Assembly (NCBI RefSeq): GCF_017875955.1
Contig: NZ_JAGINK010000001.1
Span: forward strand, 1,121,001 to 1,185,000
Length of the DNA stretch: 64,000 bases
Direction: 5' to 3'
Source of the DNA: Pseudomonas sp. BP8
GTDB taxonomy: Bacteria; Pseudomonadota; Gammaproteobacteria; Pseudomonadales; Pseudomonadaceae
This document shows positions 36,256 to 45,064 of this stretch, one piece after another. Below the pieces are notes generated by a model, which was given only the letters and a program-made list of their open reading frames with translations, was not told where the DNA came from and did not search any database. Position 1 is the first letter of the stretch; the number at the start of each line of letters is the position of its first letter. The translations under genes were made by a program, and so were the position numbers.

Positions 36256-39200
36256 ATGCCCTTGCTCACCACACCACCGTCGCCCATGCGCCTCAAGCCG
36301 TTGGCCTGGTCGATCCTGCTGGCGCTGTCCAGCCCCGCCGCCTTGGCCGAGGGAGAACCCCAGGCCGGCAAGACGTCCACACCGAACATGGGTGCGATCG
36401 AGATCGAGCTGCCCGCAGGCTTCGAGGACGAACTGAACAAGTCCGGTACCTCGCAGAAAGGCCTGCAGGTGCTGGAGGCGTCGGAGGTGAAGGGCGAGTG
36501 GGAGGCGCTGGACGAAAAGGGCAAGAACGACGTCTACCGCAAGGACGTTTCCAACGTGTACGTCGGCAAGGAAGACATCGAGCGCTACAAGGGCGCCAGC
36601 GTTGGCGACCTGTTCAAGGGCTTGAACGGCGTCTACAGCGGCGAGTCGCGCAACAGCGGGGCGCTTGATCCGAACATTCGTGGCATCCAGGGCGAAGGGC
36701 GGATTCCGGTGACGGTCGACGGTACTGAGCAATCCACCTCGGTGTGGCTGGGGTCGGCGGGGGTTTCCAACCGCAACTATGTTGACCCGAACATGATCGG
36801 CGGCATCTCGGTGGAAAAGGGGCCGTCGATGACCCCTGGGGTCAAGAGTGGCATCGGTGGCTCGGTCGAGATCCGCACCCTGGACGCCGAGGACATCGTC
36901 ACGCCGGGTGAGCGCTATGGGCTGGAGATCAAGAGCGAGACTGCCAGCAATGCCGTGGCGCCCAATGAAGACGGTATCAACAACCTGGGGCGGGATTACC
37001 GCGACATCGAAGGGGCCTATCGCGCAGGTCAGTACATCTATTTCGCCAACGGCGGCGGAACGCTCTATACCCCGCATGAGTCCTCGCGCTCGAATGACTT
37101 CGACTTCGAGGACAATGCGTTTCGCATCGCCGCGGCGACCCGCCAGGAAAATTTCGACCTGCTCGGTGCTTACAGTTATCGCAAGAAGGGTAACTACTAC
37201 AGCGGTAAGGAGGGCAGTAAGCGTTACGAGTCTGAAAGTGGCTACGACGGGGAGGCGGCGAAGAACGCTCAGGCAATTGGCGACACCACGGGGAACTATC
37301 TGGCCAGCTTCTATAACCCAGGTGGAGAAGTATCAGGCACGTCGAACGAAATGCGCACCACGCTGCTCAAGGGAACGGTCTACTTGCCCTATGAACAGCG
37401 TGTCAAAGTTTCCTACATGCACAGCGATATCGAGTTTGGCGAAACCATGCCTTACTTGATCAACGAGACCATGCATCAAGTGCCCAGCGGCAGCAATTTC
37501 GGTTTTCAGCTGCCCTACAGTGAAGTCAACCAGGACACGCTTTCGATCAATTACACGTGGAATCCGGAAGATAACCGTTGGGTCGATCTGGATGCCGGCT
37601 TCTGGATGACCAAAAGCGACTCGAAGCGCTACCAGAACGGCGAGCAGGTGTATGCCATCGCCGGGGATGGGGATGCGGCGTGGGACAATTATGTGCAATG
37701 CCGCTACAGCCTGTCAGGGTGTAATGGGAATACAGCGATGCCCGATAAGTTAGCCAATAGCGACGGTCGCTTCAACCTGTTCTCGCGTGCCCTGCAGGTG
37801 ACCCAACATGATCGCTGGGGCGTTACGCTCGGTAACCGCATGCAACTGACGGACAGTTGGATGTTGACGCTGTCGGGCGATTTCAGCAAAGAAAAACTGG
37901 AGCAGAGTGACAATGCGTCCAAGGATATTGGTAGCAATTATATCTTTGCCTTGAATTATTTGGGGCCACGCGGTGGGAGACGTGAACAGTATAACTTCAG
38001 CTTTAATAACGAGTGGGCTGCAACGCCGTGGTTGACGTTTACTGCGGGGGCGCGCTACAGCGATTACAACTCGTTTGATACGACCTTGGATGACTATCGG
38101 AAAGCTCAAACAGCGGGCTGGGATGTTAGCGCTTACCAAACCGCAGAGAACTTCGGTTACAAGCGACTGCTGAGTGACCAAGAAGCCCTCGACTTCGAGA
38201 AAACGGTGCGTGCTGAGGTGGAAAGTTGGGGCGTCGACGATCCAGACTTCATCGAAGAAAACGTAGCCGCAACCCTTGGGGATGCATCCGTAAACGGTGT
38301 GTATTATGTGCAGGCAGATGACGTCCAGGTACCGCTCAAGGGCACGGTGCTGGACAGCAGTGCCAACCCCTTCACCAACGGCACGATTGATCTGAATGAG
38401 CAGGTGGTCAACGCTCAAGGTAGTGGACGTACCGTTGCGCGCTATCTGCCCACCTGGGCTGGGACAAGCAGTCCCTACCAACAAATACCGGAGAGTGAAC
38501 GCTGGGCCAAGCCGAAAAAACGTGAGGATAGCGCTTGGGCGCCTATGGCTGGGGTCACCGTGAAGCTGAGTGACAGCGCCAGGGTGTATGCGCGTTATGT
38601 TGAGTTTATTCGCTTCCCCACCATCTACGAAGACTCCCAATCGTATTCAGGTACGGGGATGGGTGTTACCGCTAATCAGCCGAGCCCTGAACATGCCTAT
38701 AACTGGGAGGTAGGCTATGTTCAAGACCTGCTAGGGTTTGCTCCCGAGTGGAGAAGCGCGGATTTACGTGTTAATTATTATAAAAGCGAGATCAAGGATT
38801 ACATAGATAGGGATTTCTCTTATAACATTATTCAGTATGAAAAAAAGCTGATGTCGGGTATCGAGCTGCAGGCGCGTTTTGATACCGGTAAATATTTTAC
38901 AAGCTTCGGCGCCAGCTATCGGCTTGATCAGCGTCTATGCGATAAAGATGTGGCCAATACCCTTGATCCTATTTACGGCAGGGTAAAGGAATGCGTGACC
39001 GGTGGTTTCCCGTCGACGTTCTCCAGAACCAGCTTGCAGCCTAAATATTCCTTGAACCTGGATGGGGGTGTGCGCCTGTTCGATGAGCGCCTGGAGCTGG
39101 GCGCGCGCATGGTGTATCACAGCAGCGCCAAGAACAAGGAAGAGGCCAAGTGGATCGAACAGAATCTTAATTTTGTCAAAGGTATCAACCAGCCCTACGA

Positions 39201-39375
39201 GTGGCATCCCATCTGGGTGTTCGACAGTTATGCGACCTTGCACGTCAATAAGCACATTGATGTCGACGTTGGCGTGAACAACATTACAAACCGATATTAC
39301 CTTGATCCGCTGTCACGGACGGTGATGCCGGCTCCCGGTCGTACCCTCAAGGTGGGCTTGACCGCACGCTTCTAG
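36256..39375 (+). CDS. TonB-dependent outer-membrane receptor (HphR/heme-receptor-like)
   Basis: 1039 residues. A signal peptide (MRLKPLAWSILLALSSPAALA) is followed by a plug domain at about 95-230 (VYVGKEDIERYKGASVGDLFKGLNGVYSG; LDPNIRGIQGEGRIPVTVDG; VEKGPSMTPG) and a 22-strand barrel ending in the terminal-Phe signature (PAPGRTLKVGLTARF). Linkage to a hemophilin-like protein and a Slam translocator points to HphR-type heme uptake, though a role for the metallophore cluster next door is possible. A Fur box precedes the gene. The barrel part at about 37.9-39.0 kb is noticeably more AT-rich than both flanks. The ATG at 36256 has a weak ribosome site; 36286 is an alternative. Confidence 0.88.
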   Translation: MPLLTTPPSPMRLKPLAWSILLALSSPAALAEGEPQAGKTSTPNMGAIEIELPAGFEDELNKSGTSQKGLQVLEASEVKGEWEALDEKGKNDVYRKDVSNVYVGKEDIERYKGASVGDLFKGLNGVYSGESRNSGALDPNIRGIQGEGRIPVTVDGTEQSTSVWLGSAGVSNRNYVDPNMIGGISVEKGPSMTPGVKSGIGGSVEIRTLDAEDIVTPGERYGLEIKSETASNAVAPNEDGINNLGRDYRDIEGAYRAGQYIYFANGGGTLYTPHESSRSNDFDFEDNAFRIAAATRQENFDLLGAYSYRKKGNYYSGKEGSKRYESESGYDGEAAKNAQAIGDTTGNYLASFYNPGGEVSGTSNEMRTTLLKGTVYLPYEQRVKVSYMHSDIEFGETMPYLINETMHQVPSGSNFGFQLPYSEVNQDTLSINYTWNPEDNRWVDLDAGFWMTKSDSKRYQNGEQVYAIAGDGDAAWDNYVQCRYSLSGCNGNTAMPDKLANSDGRFNLFSRALQVTQHDRWGVTLGNRMQLTDSWMLTLSGDFSKEKLEQSDNASKDIGSNYIFALNYLGPRGGRREQYNFSFNNEWAATPWLTFTAGARYSDYNSFDTTLDDYRKAQTAGWDVSAYQTAENFGYKRLLSDQEALDFEKTVRAEVESWGVDDPDFIEENVAATLGDASVNGVYYVQADDVQVPLKGTVLDSSANPFTNGTIDLNEQVVNAQGSGRTVARYLPTWAGTSSPYQQIPESERWAKPKKREDSAWAPMAGVTVKLSDSARVYARYVEFIRFPTIYEDSQSYSGTGMGVTANQPSPEHAYNWEVGYVQDLLGFAPEWRSADLRVNYYKSEIKDYIDRDFSYNIIQYEKKLMSGIELQARFDTGKYFTSFGASYRLDQRLCDKDVANTLDPIYGRVKECVTGGFPSTFSRTSLQPKYSLNLDGGVRLFDERLELGARMVYHSSAKNKEEAKWIEQNLNFVKGINQPYEWHPIWVFDSYATLHVNKHIDVDVGVNNITNRYYLDPLSRTVMPAPGRTLKVGLTARF

Positions 39376-39383
39376 ATTTTTTG

Positions 39384-39401
39384 CTGTTTTAGTAAAAACA
39401 G
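39384..39401 (+). terminator. Short hairpin between receptor and hemophilin-like genes (possible attenuator)
   Basis: CTGTTTT and AAAACAG pair around AGTA, then TGTTTTCTC follows. The stem is AT-rich and the T-run is interrupted, so it more likely tunes expression of the downstream genes than ends transcription. Confidence 0.4.
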
Positions 39402-39432
39402 TGTTTTCTCAACCTATGATAAGGAGATTGTT

Positions 39433-40257
39433 GTGAAGAAACTTTTTGTGATGGCTGCATTGACGCTGGTAACTTCCGGCGCGCTCGCCGCACCCGTTAG
39501 TGGCGGTTCTTCGTCGGCTTTTGTCGTGGCTAAGGCATCGAATATGATGGCTGTCGGTACGGCAGGCATTGCGATGCCTACCGTTGCGGGTGGCAATGTC
39601 AATAGTGCATCAGTTGTCAGTTTCAAAGCGGGTCCGATTGCTCAGACCAATGCGCTTCTGAGTGGTTATGGCACGACCTCGGCACTCATCGTCAACCCCT
39701 TGAATAACGTCACCACTTCCCAAACCTGGAAGAATCAGGTTGCCTATAACACCGAAGTATTTGCCTATCGCCAGATTGCGGCGCCGTCTCCGGGTTACCC
39801 ACAGTTCGGCGGTGAAGTCATCGCCAAGGTATCGGGCTCCGAGGTGTACTTCGGTGAGTGGTCGCCTGCCAAGACCGGCACCCAGCCGACCAACAGCACT
39901 GACCTGAACCTGTCGCACGCCAACCGTACGGTCTGGTTCGTTGGTGAGAACCCGACTACCAGCATGCCGACCCTGGTCAACGCCAAGTACAACGTCGTGG
40001 GCATCAATCAGTACAACCCAGGTACCGCCGCAGGCGTGACCAGTGGCGTGCTGACCGCCAACTACGGCAGCGGCTCCGGCACCCTGGCCGGTACCGTGGG
40101 TTCGATCAACTTCGCGGGCACCACCATTGCGGCCAACGGTTCGTTCGCTCGGAGCAGCCAGATCAAAGGCCAGTTCTACGGCAACAGCGCCGAGGCCTTG
40201 GCGGGTATCTACACCGCTGGCACCACCAAAGTCGCCTTCGGCGGCGCCAAGCAGTAA
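39433..40257 (+). CDS. Slam-dependent secreted hemophilin/TbpB-like protein
   Basis: 274 residues. A classical signal peptide (MKKLFVMAALTLVTSGALA, cut before APVSGG) has no lipobox cysteine, so the product is probably soluble and secreted rather than a lipoprotein. The middle part is Thr/Asn-rich beta structure. The last 85 residues (YGSGSGTLAGTVGSINFAG, then KGQFYGNSAEALAGIYTAG and FGGAKQ at the end) match the TbpB-type beta-barrel domain that Slam recognises. The arrangement receptor-cargo-slam is that of HphR-HphA-Slam in Acinetobacter. Heme is the likely ligand, inferred from family only. The start has AAGGAG at 39420-39425. Confidence 0.8.
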   Translation: MKKLFVMAALTLVTSGALAAPVSGGSSSAFVVAKASNMMAVGTAGIAMPTVAGGNVNSASVVSFKAGPIAQTNALLSGYGTTSALIVNPLNNVTTSQTWKNQVAYNTEVFAYRQIAAPSPGYPQFGGEVIAKVSGSEVYFGEWSPAKTGTQPTNSTDLNLSHANRTVWFVGENPTTSMPTLVNAKYNVVGINQYNPGTAAGVTSGVLTANYGSGSGTLAGTVGSINFAGTTIAANGSFARSSQIKGQFYGNSAEALAGIYTAGTTKVAFGGAKQ

Positions 40258-40331
40258 CACACCCGTGAAACGGAGGCGGGCGCTTCGGCTCCCCCTTCCC
40301 ACATATTCCTTTCTGTCCCGGACCGATCACC

Positions 40332-41825
40332 ATGTTGCCGTCCCTGCGGGTGCGCGTCGCCCTGCTGTGTGTCTCGACCCTGTTCTCCACCGCGCTGCTG
40401 GCCGACGATGACGATACCCGTCTGCTGCTGAACAAGATTGACCGCAGCGCCGAGGCGCGTGAGCGGGCCAACCTGGGGGCGCCGGACCCGGCCGAGAACG
40501 ACGCTTCGCTGATTAGCATCGAGGGGCAGACGTACAACGTGCAGAACACCCTGGAAGATCTCGGGCCGGCCATCTATGTCTCGATCAACCTGCAGCAGTG
40601 GGGCAAGGTGCGCCAGTTTGTCGAGCGCTACCGGCAACTGCCCGGGTATGAGCAGGCCTTGGTGGAAATGGCCGAAGGCCTGATCGATCGCCAGCAGCGC
40701 AAGTACAAGCAGGCCATCGCCCACCTGCGCCGCGCCGATGAGCTGCAGCCCGGCTTCGTTCGGGCGCGGCTGGAACTGGCGCGGACCCTGTTCGAAGACA
40801 ACCAGACCCGCGAGGCCGAAACGCTGTTCGGCGAGGTCGCCAGTGCTGAAGTCCCCGAGCAGGTGCTCGGTGTGCTCGGTGAATACCGCAAGGCCATCGA
40901 CACCCGTCGCGAGTGGCATGGGTCGGCCTCGTTGGGTTTTGGTTACAACAGCAACATCAACCAGGGTAACGGCATGATCACCACGACCCAGGTGTGCACG
41001 ATCTTCTCCGAGTGCTTCGACTATTCGCGGCAGATGCCCAAGCCAATCAAGTCCTCCAGTGTGGTCTACGACGTCGCCGCGGAGCGCCGCTTGCAGATCG
41101 CCGGCAATCACCATGTGCTGGTGCGGGGCCTGACTTACGGCAACACCTACGACAAGCACAGTGACGAAGACCAGACCGAGACCTGGTATGACGACAACAC
41201 CAGCGTGGTCTACGCCGGGTACAACTATCAGAGCGCCTTGAACGATGTGTCGCTGACGCCGCTGTTCGAAAACTACTACAGCGACCACCACACCAAGTAC
41301 CAGGCCAGCGGTGTGCGTGGCGAGTGGAAGCACAATCTGACCAACCGGCTGCAGATCAGCGTGCAGTTGCAGGACAAGCATTTTCGCTTTCAGGGCGAGC
41401 AACGTGAATATTTCGACGATTACGACGAGCGGCAGGTCGGCACGTCGCTGTCTTATCTGCTCGATCCGCGCACCTTGGTATTCGGTGGGGTGACTTATAC
41501 CCGGCGCAGCCAGGAGGCCGACACCGCGAGCAATCGCGAATACCTGGCCAGCCTGGGGGCGTACCACAGCTTTGATGTGGGCGTGAACCTGAGCGTGATC
41601 GGCCTGTATCGCAAGACCCAGTACGATGAGGCGGATGCGTTTCTCGGGGGGCTGCGCAAGGATCGGCAGCAGATCTACATTGCCAGCCTGAGCGTGCCGC
41701 GCTTTGCCGTCGCCGGCGTGGTGCCGAGCCTGTATGCCAAGCGCACGGTGACCGATAGCAGCATCGACTGGGCGTATGCGTACCATCAGACCGAGGTGGC
41801 GCTGAAGTTCGAGAAGAGTTTCTGA
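40332..41825 (+). CDS. Slam: surface lipoprotein assembly modifier (DUF560), outer-membrane translocator
   Basis: 497 residues. A signal peptide (LRVRVALLCVSTLFSTALLA) precedes a soluble TPR region at about 70-180 (IYVSINLQQWGKVRQFVERY; AIAHLRRADELQPGFVRARLELARTLFEDNQTREAETLFGEV). A C-terminal barrel from about 195 follows, with alternating strands (ASLGFGYNSNINQGNG; VVYDVAAERRLQIAGNHHVLVRGL) and a terminal Phe (EVALKFEKSF). This is the Slam family, which moves TbpB-fold proteins across the outer membrane. Its cargo is almost certainly the protein encoded 74 bp upstream. It is the last gene before the tRNA pair. The ribosome-binding site is weak. Confidence 0.85.
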   Translation: MLPSLRVRVALLCVSTLFSTALLADDDDTRLLLNKIDRSAEARERANLGAPDPAENDASLISIEGQTYNVQNTLEDLGPAIYVSINLQQWGKVRQFVERYRQLPGYEQALVEMAEGLIDRQQRKYKQAIAHLRRADELQPGFVRARLELARTLFEDNQTREAETLFGEVASAEVPEQVLGVLGEYRKAIDTRREWHGSASLGFGYNSNINQGNGMITTTQVCTIFSECFDYSRQMPKPIKSSSVVYDVAAERRLQIAGNHHVLVRGLTYGNTYDKHSDEDQTETWYDDNTSVVYAGYNYQSALNDVSLTPLFENYYSDHHTKYQASGVRGEWKHNLTNRLQISVQLQDKHFRFQGEQREYFDDYDERQVGTSLSYLLDPRTLVFGGVTYTRRSQEADTASNREYLASLGAYHSFDVGVNLSVIGLYRKTQYDEADAFLGGLRKDRQQIYIASLSVPRFAVAGVVPSLYAKRTVTDSSIDWAYAYHQTEVALKFEKSF

Positions 41826-41841
41826 GGGGGAGTTGGCCGAA

Positions 41842-41864
41842 CCGGCCTCTTCGCGGGGCACCCC
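41842..41864. repeat. Truncated REP unit, CCTCTTCGCGGG type
   Basis: CCGGCCTCTTCGCGGGGCA followed by CCCC, without the second half of the palindrome. It lies just after the Slam gene, at the probable right edge of the accessory block. Confidence 0.6.
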
Positions 41865-41899
41865 ACAATAGGGCAGGGCAACAAAAAACGCAGGCAAGA

Positions 41900-41930
41900 A
41901 AAAACCCACTAGCAAGCTAGTGGGTTTTTA
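41900..41930 (-). terminator. Rho-independent terminator of the tRNA-Leu pair
   Basis: AAAACCCACTAG and CTAGTGGGTTTT form a perfect 12-bp stem around CAAG. Read on the minus strand, it is just downstream of the second tRNA and is followed by a run of T. Confidence 0.85.
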
Positions 41931-41932
41931 TT

Positions 41933-42019
41933 TGGTGCCCAGGAGAAGACTCGAACTTCCACGATCTTGCGATCACTGATACCTGAAACCAGCGCGTCTA
42001 CCAATTCCGCCACCTGGGC
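41933..42019 (-). tRNA. tRNA-Leu (anticodon CAG), downstream copy
   Basis: 87 nt on the minus strand including encoded CCA: acceptor GCCCAGG, D-arm with AATTGGTAGACGCGC, anticodon stem-loop CTGGTTTCAGGTATCAG with loop TTCAGGT, a long variable arm (class II), T-arm with TTCGAGTC, and CTCCTGGGCACCA. The variable arm differs from its neighbour at two positions. Confidence 0.95.
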
Positions 42020-42099
42020 AAAGCTTTACATCTACAGCGTACTGCGATGAATCTCTTGCTGAGTGACAGACAGACCTGCTATCTATCGCTCTAAATATT

Positions 42100-42186
42100 T
42101 GGTGCCCAGGAGAAGACTCGAACTTCCACGACCTTGCGGTCACTGATACCTGAAACCAGCGCGTCTACCAATTCCGCCACCTGGGC
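42100..42186 (-). tRNA. tRNA-Leu (anticodon CAG), upstream copy
   Basis: 87 nt, same elements as the copy 80 bp downstream, with CGACCTTGCGGTC in place of CGATCTTGCGATC in the variable arm; the change is compensatory, so the stem is preserved. The two form a short tandem operon on the minus strand, divergent from rnr. Confidence 0.95.
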
Positions 42187-42457
42187 ACACATTGTCGAAA
42201 TCACTTGATGCTTTACAACATCGTTCATCTCAACTACAACGTCGGTGTCCGTCGTTGTGGTGCGCACTATACGGATGCCCCTGGGGGCTGTAAACCCCCA
42301 GCATCAAAAAAAATTCAAAAAACTCAACCCGTTGATTCCACAGGCCTTCCAATGCGAACAAGACCCTCAGACGGGGGCTGTCCAAGGCCGACATTTCCGG
42401 TTTCAATACGCCTATGCCAAACTTCTACTCTATATACCCCAAGGTGAACCCCTTCTG

Positions 42458-45064
42458 ATGGCCGATTGGCAATCCCTCGATCCCGAGGCCGCTCGCGAAG
42501 CGGACAAATACGATAATCCTATTCCCAGCCGTGAGCTGATCCTGCAGCGCCTTGCCGACCGAGGCGAGCCCGCGGCGCGCGAGCAGCTGGCGGCAGAGTT
42601 CGGTCTGCACGAGGAAGAGCAGATCGAAGCCCTGCGCCGCCGCCTGCGCGCCATGGAGCGCGACGGTCAGCTGATCTATACCCGGCGCGGCACCTATGCC
42701 CCGGTAGACAAGCTTGACCTGATCTGTGGTCGCGTCTCGGGCCACCGCGATGGCTTCGGCTTCCTCATCCCCGATGATGGCAGCGACGACCTGTTCCTCA
42801 GCCCGTCGCAGATGCGCCTGGCCTTCGACGGTGACCGTGCCTTGGCACGCGTTTCCGGTACCGACCGCCGTGGCCGCCGCGAAGGCGTGCTGGTCGAGAT
42901 CATCTCGCGTGCCCACGAAAGCGTGGTCGGTCGCTACTTTGAAGAAGGCGGCATCGGCTATGTGACCCCCGACAACCCGAAGATCCAGCAGGAAGTGCTG
43001 GTCACCGCGGGGCGTAACGGCGGCGCCAAGATCGGTCAGTTCGTCGAGATCAAGATCACCCACTGGCCCACGCCGCGCTTCCAGGCGCAAGGTGATGTGG
43101 TCGAAGTGATCGGCAACTACATGGCCCCGGGCATGGAAATCGACGTTGCCCTGCGCAGCTACGACATCCCCCACGTGTGGCCGCAGGAAGTGGTCAAGGA
43201 AGCGCGCAAGTTCCGCTCCGAAGTCGAAGAGAAGGACAAAGAGAAGCGCATCGACCTGCGCCATCTGCCGTTCGTCACTATCGACGGCGAAGATGCCCGC
43301 GACTTCGACGACGCCGTTTATTGCGAGCCGCAAGGCAAGCTGCGACTGTTCTCTGGCGGCTGGCGCCTGTACGTGGCGATCGCCGACGTATCCAGCTACG
43401 TGCGCCTGGGTTCGGCCCTCGACATCGAAGCGCAGCAGCGCGGCAACTCGGTGTACTTCCCGGAGCGGGTAATACCGATGCTTCCGGAAGAACTGTCGAA
43501 CGGCCTGTGCTCGCTGAACCCGCACGTCGATCGCTTGGCCATGGTCTGCGAAATGACCATCAACAAGTCTGGCCAGATGGTCGACTACCAGTTCTATGAG
43601 GCAGTCATCCACTCGCACGCACGCCTGACCTACAACAAGGTCAGCAGCATGCTCGAGCACTCCCGTACCCGCGAAGGCAAGGCCTTGCGCGAGGAGTACA
43701 GTGAAGTCCTGCCAGACCTCAAGCACCTGTACGCGCTGTACAAGGTATTGCTGGCGGCCCGTCATACCCGTGGCGCGATCGACTTCGAGACCCAGGAAAC
43801 CCGGATCATCTTCGGCGAAAATCGCAAGATCGACGAAATTCGTCCGACCGTGCGCAACGAAGCCCACAAGCTGATCGAAGAGTGCATGCTGGCGGCTAAC
43901 GTTGCCACTGCCGAGTTCATGCGCAAACACCACGTGCCTTCGCTGTACCGTGTGCACGATGGTCCGCCGCCGGAGCGTCTGGAAAAACTGCGCGCCTTCC
44001 TCGGCGAACTGGGTCTGTCCCTGCACAAGGGCAAAGAGCCGTCGCCGAAGGATTACCAGGCGCTGCTGGCGAGCATTGCCGGCCGTCCGGACTTCCACCT
44101 GATCCAGACCGTCATGCTGCGCTCGCTGAGCCAGGCGGTGTACAGCACCGACAACAACGGCCACTTCGGCCTGAACTACGAGGCTTACACCCACTTCACC
44201 TCGCCGATCCGTCGCTACCCCGACCTGCTGGTGCACCGCGCCATTCGCAGCGTGATCCGTTCCAAGGTAGAAACCCCGCACGTCAAGCGCGCGGGCGCCA
44301 TGAGCATTCCCAAGGCGCGCATCTACCCGTACGACGAGACCACCCTGGAGCAGATGGGCGAGCAGTGCTCGATGACCGAGCGCCGTGCCGATGAAGCTAC
44401 GCGCGACGTGGTCAACTGGCTCAAGTGCGAGTACATGAAGGATCGCGTTGGCGAGATCTTCCCGGGTGTGATCACTGCGGTGACCGGCTTCGGCCTGTTT
44501 GTCGAGCTGACCGACATCTACGTCGAAGGCCTGGTGCACGTAAGTGCGCTGCCGGGTGACTACTACCACTTCGACGCGGTGCACCACCGTCTGTCGGGCG
44601 AGCGCAGCGGGCGTAACTTCCGTCTGGGCGACACGATTGAAGTCAAGGTCATGCGGGTCGACCTCGACGAGCGCAAGATCGACTTCGAAGTGTCGGACAA
44701 GAGCGCCACGGCTGCCGTCGGTCGCAAGCGCGGCGCTGTCGATGGCCCTGCTGCAGGCGCGGGCGCGGGTAAATCCAAGCCGGTCGAGCAGCGTGAAGCC
44801 AAGGTCGAAGCCAAGATCGACCCGGCGCCACGCCGGCGCAAGAGCGAAGCCGCTGATGCGTACTTCCCCAAGGACGCCGTGCAGCGTAACGCCGAAGTGC
44901 GCAAGAGCCGCGAGATGAAGAAGGCGCTGATGGGCGAGGCGCGTAACGCCCCGGCCGCCAGCAAGCCGAGCAAGGGCAGCAAGTCGTCCTCCGGCAAACC
45001 GACCAAGCACCGCAAGGGGCCGCCGAAGTCGGGCGCGCCAAGCAAGAGCAAGAGCAAGTCATGA
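42458..45064 (+). CDS. rnr: Ribonuclease R
   Basis: 868 residues beginning MADWQSLDPEAAREADKYDNPIPSRELILQRL. A small helix-turn-helix region is followed by cold-shock domains (CGRVSGHRDGFGFLIPDD), the RNB catalytic domain with DGEDARDFDDAVYCEP (metal-binding aspartates), an S1 domain (VGEIFPGVITAVTGFGLFVELTDIYVEGLVHV) and a Lys/Ser-rich tail. It degrades structured RNA from the 3' end. ATG 42458 has AAGGTGAA ten bases upstream; the frame open from 42245 lies in the tRNA-rnr gap. Its stop overlaps the rlmB start. Confidence 0.96.
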   Translation: MADWQSLDPEAAREADKYDNPIPSRELILQRLADRGEPAAREQLAAEFGLHEEEQIEALRRRLRAMERDGQLIYTRRGTYAPVDKLDLICGRVSGHRDGFGFLIPDDGSDDLFLSPSQMRLAFDGDRALARVSGTDRRGRREGVLVEIISRAHESVVGRYFEEGGIGYVTPDNPKIQQEVLVTAGRNGGAKIGQFVEIKITHWPTPRFQAQGDVVEVIGNYMAPGMEIDVALRSYDIPHVWPQEVVKEARKFRSEVEEKDKEKRIDLRHLPFVTIDGEDARDFDDAVYCEPQGKLRLFSGGWRLYVAIADVSSYVRLGSALDIEAQQRGNSVYFPERVIPMLPEELSNGLCSLNPHVDRLAMVCEMTINKSGQMVDYQFYEAVIHSHARLTYNKVSSMLEHSRTREGKALREEYSEVLPDLKHLYALYKVLLAARHTRGAIDFETQETRIIFGENRKIDEIRPTVRNEAHKLIEECMLAANVATAEFMRKHHVPSLYRVHDGPPPERLEKLRAFLGELGLSLHKGKEPSPKDYQALLASIAGRPDFHLIQTVMLRSLSQAVYSTDNNGHFGLNYEAYTHFTSPIRRYPDLLVHRAIRSVIRSKVETPHVKRAGAMSIPKARIYPYDETTLEQMGEQCSMTERRADEATRDVVNWLKCEYMKDRVGEIFPGVITAVTGFGLFVELTDIYVEGLVHVSALPGDYYHFDAVHHRLSGERSGRNFRLGDTIEVKVMRVDLDERKIDFEVSDKSATAAVGRKRGAVDGPAAGAGAGKSKPVEQREAKVEAKIDPAPRRRKSEAADAYFPKDAVQRNAEVRKSREMKKALMGEARNAPAASKPSKGSKSSSGKPTKHRKGPPKSGAPSKSKSKS

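Noticed and set aside
39433..40257. Reading the hemophilin-like protein as a surface lipoprotein
   Set aside because: There is no cysteine at the signal-peptide cleavage site; the ALA-AP junction fits signal peptidase I.
42425..45010. 861-codon open frame on the minus strand
   Set aside because: Antisense to rnr along its whole length; no recognisable motif.
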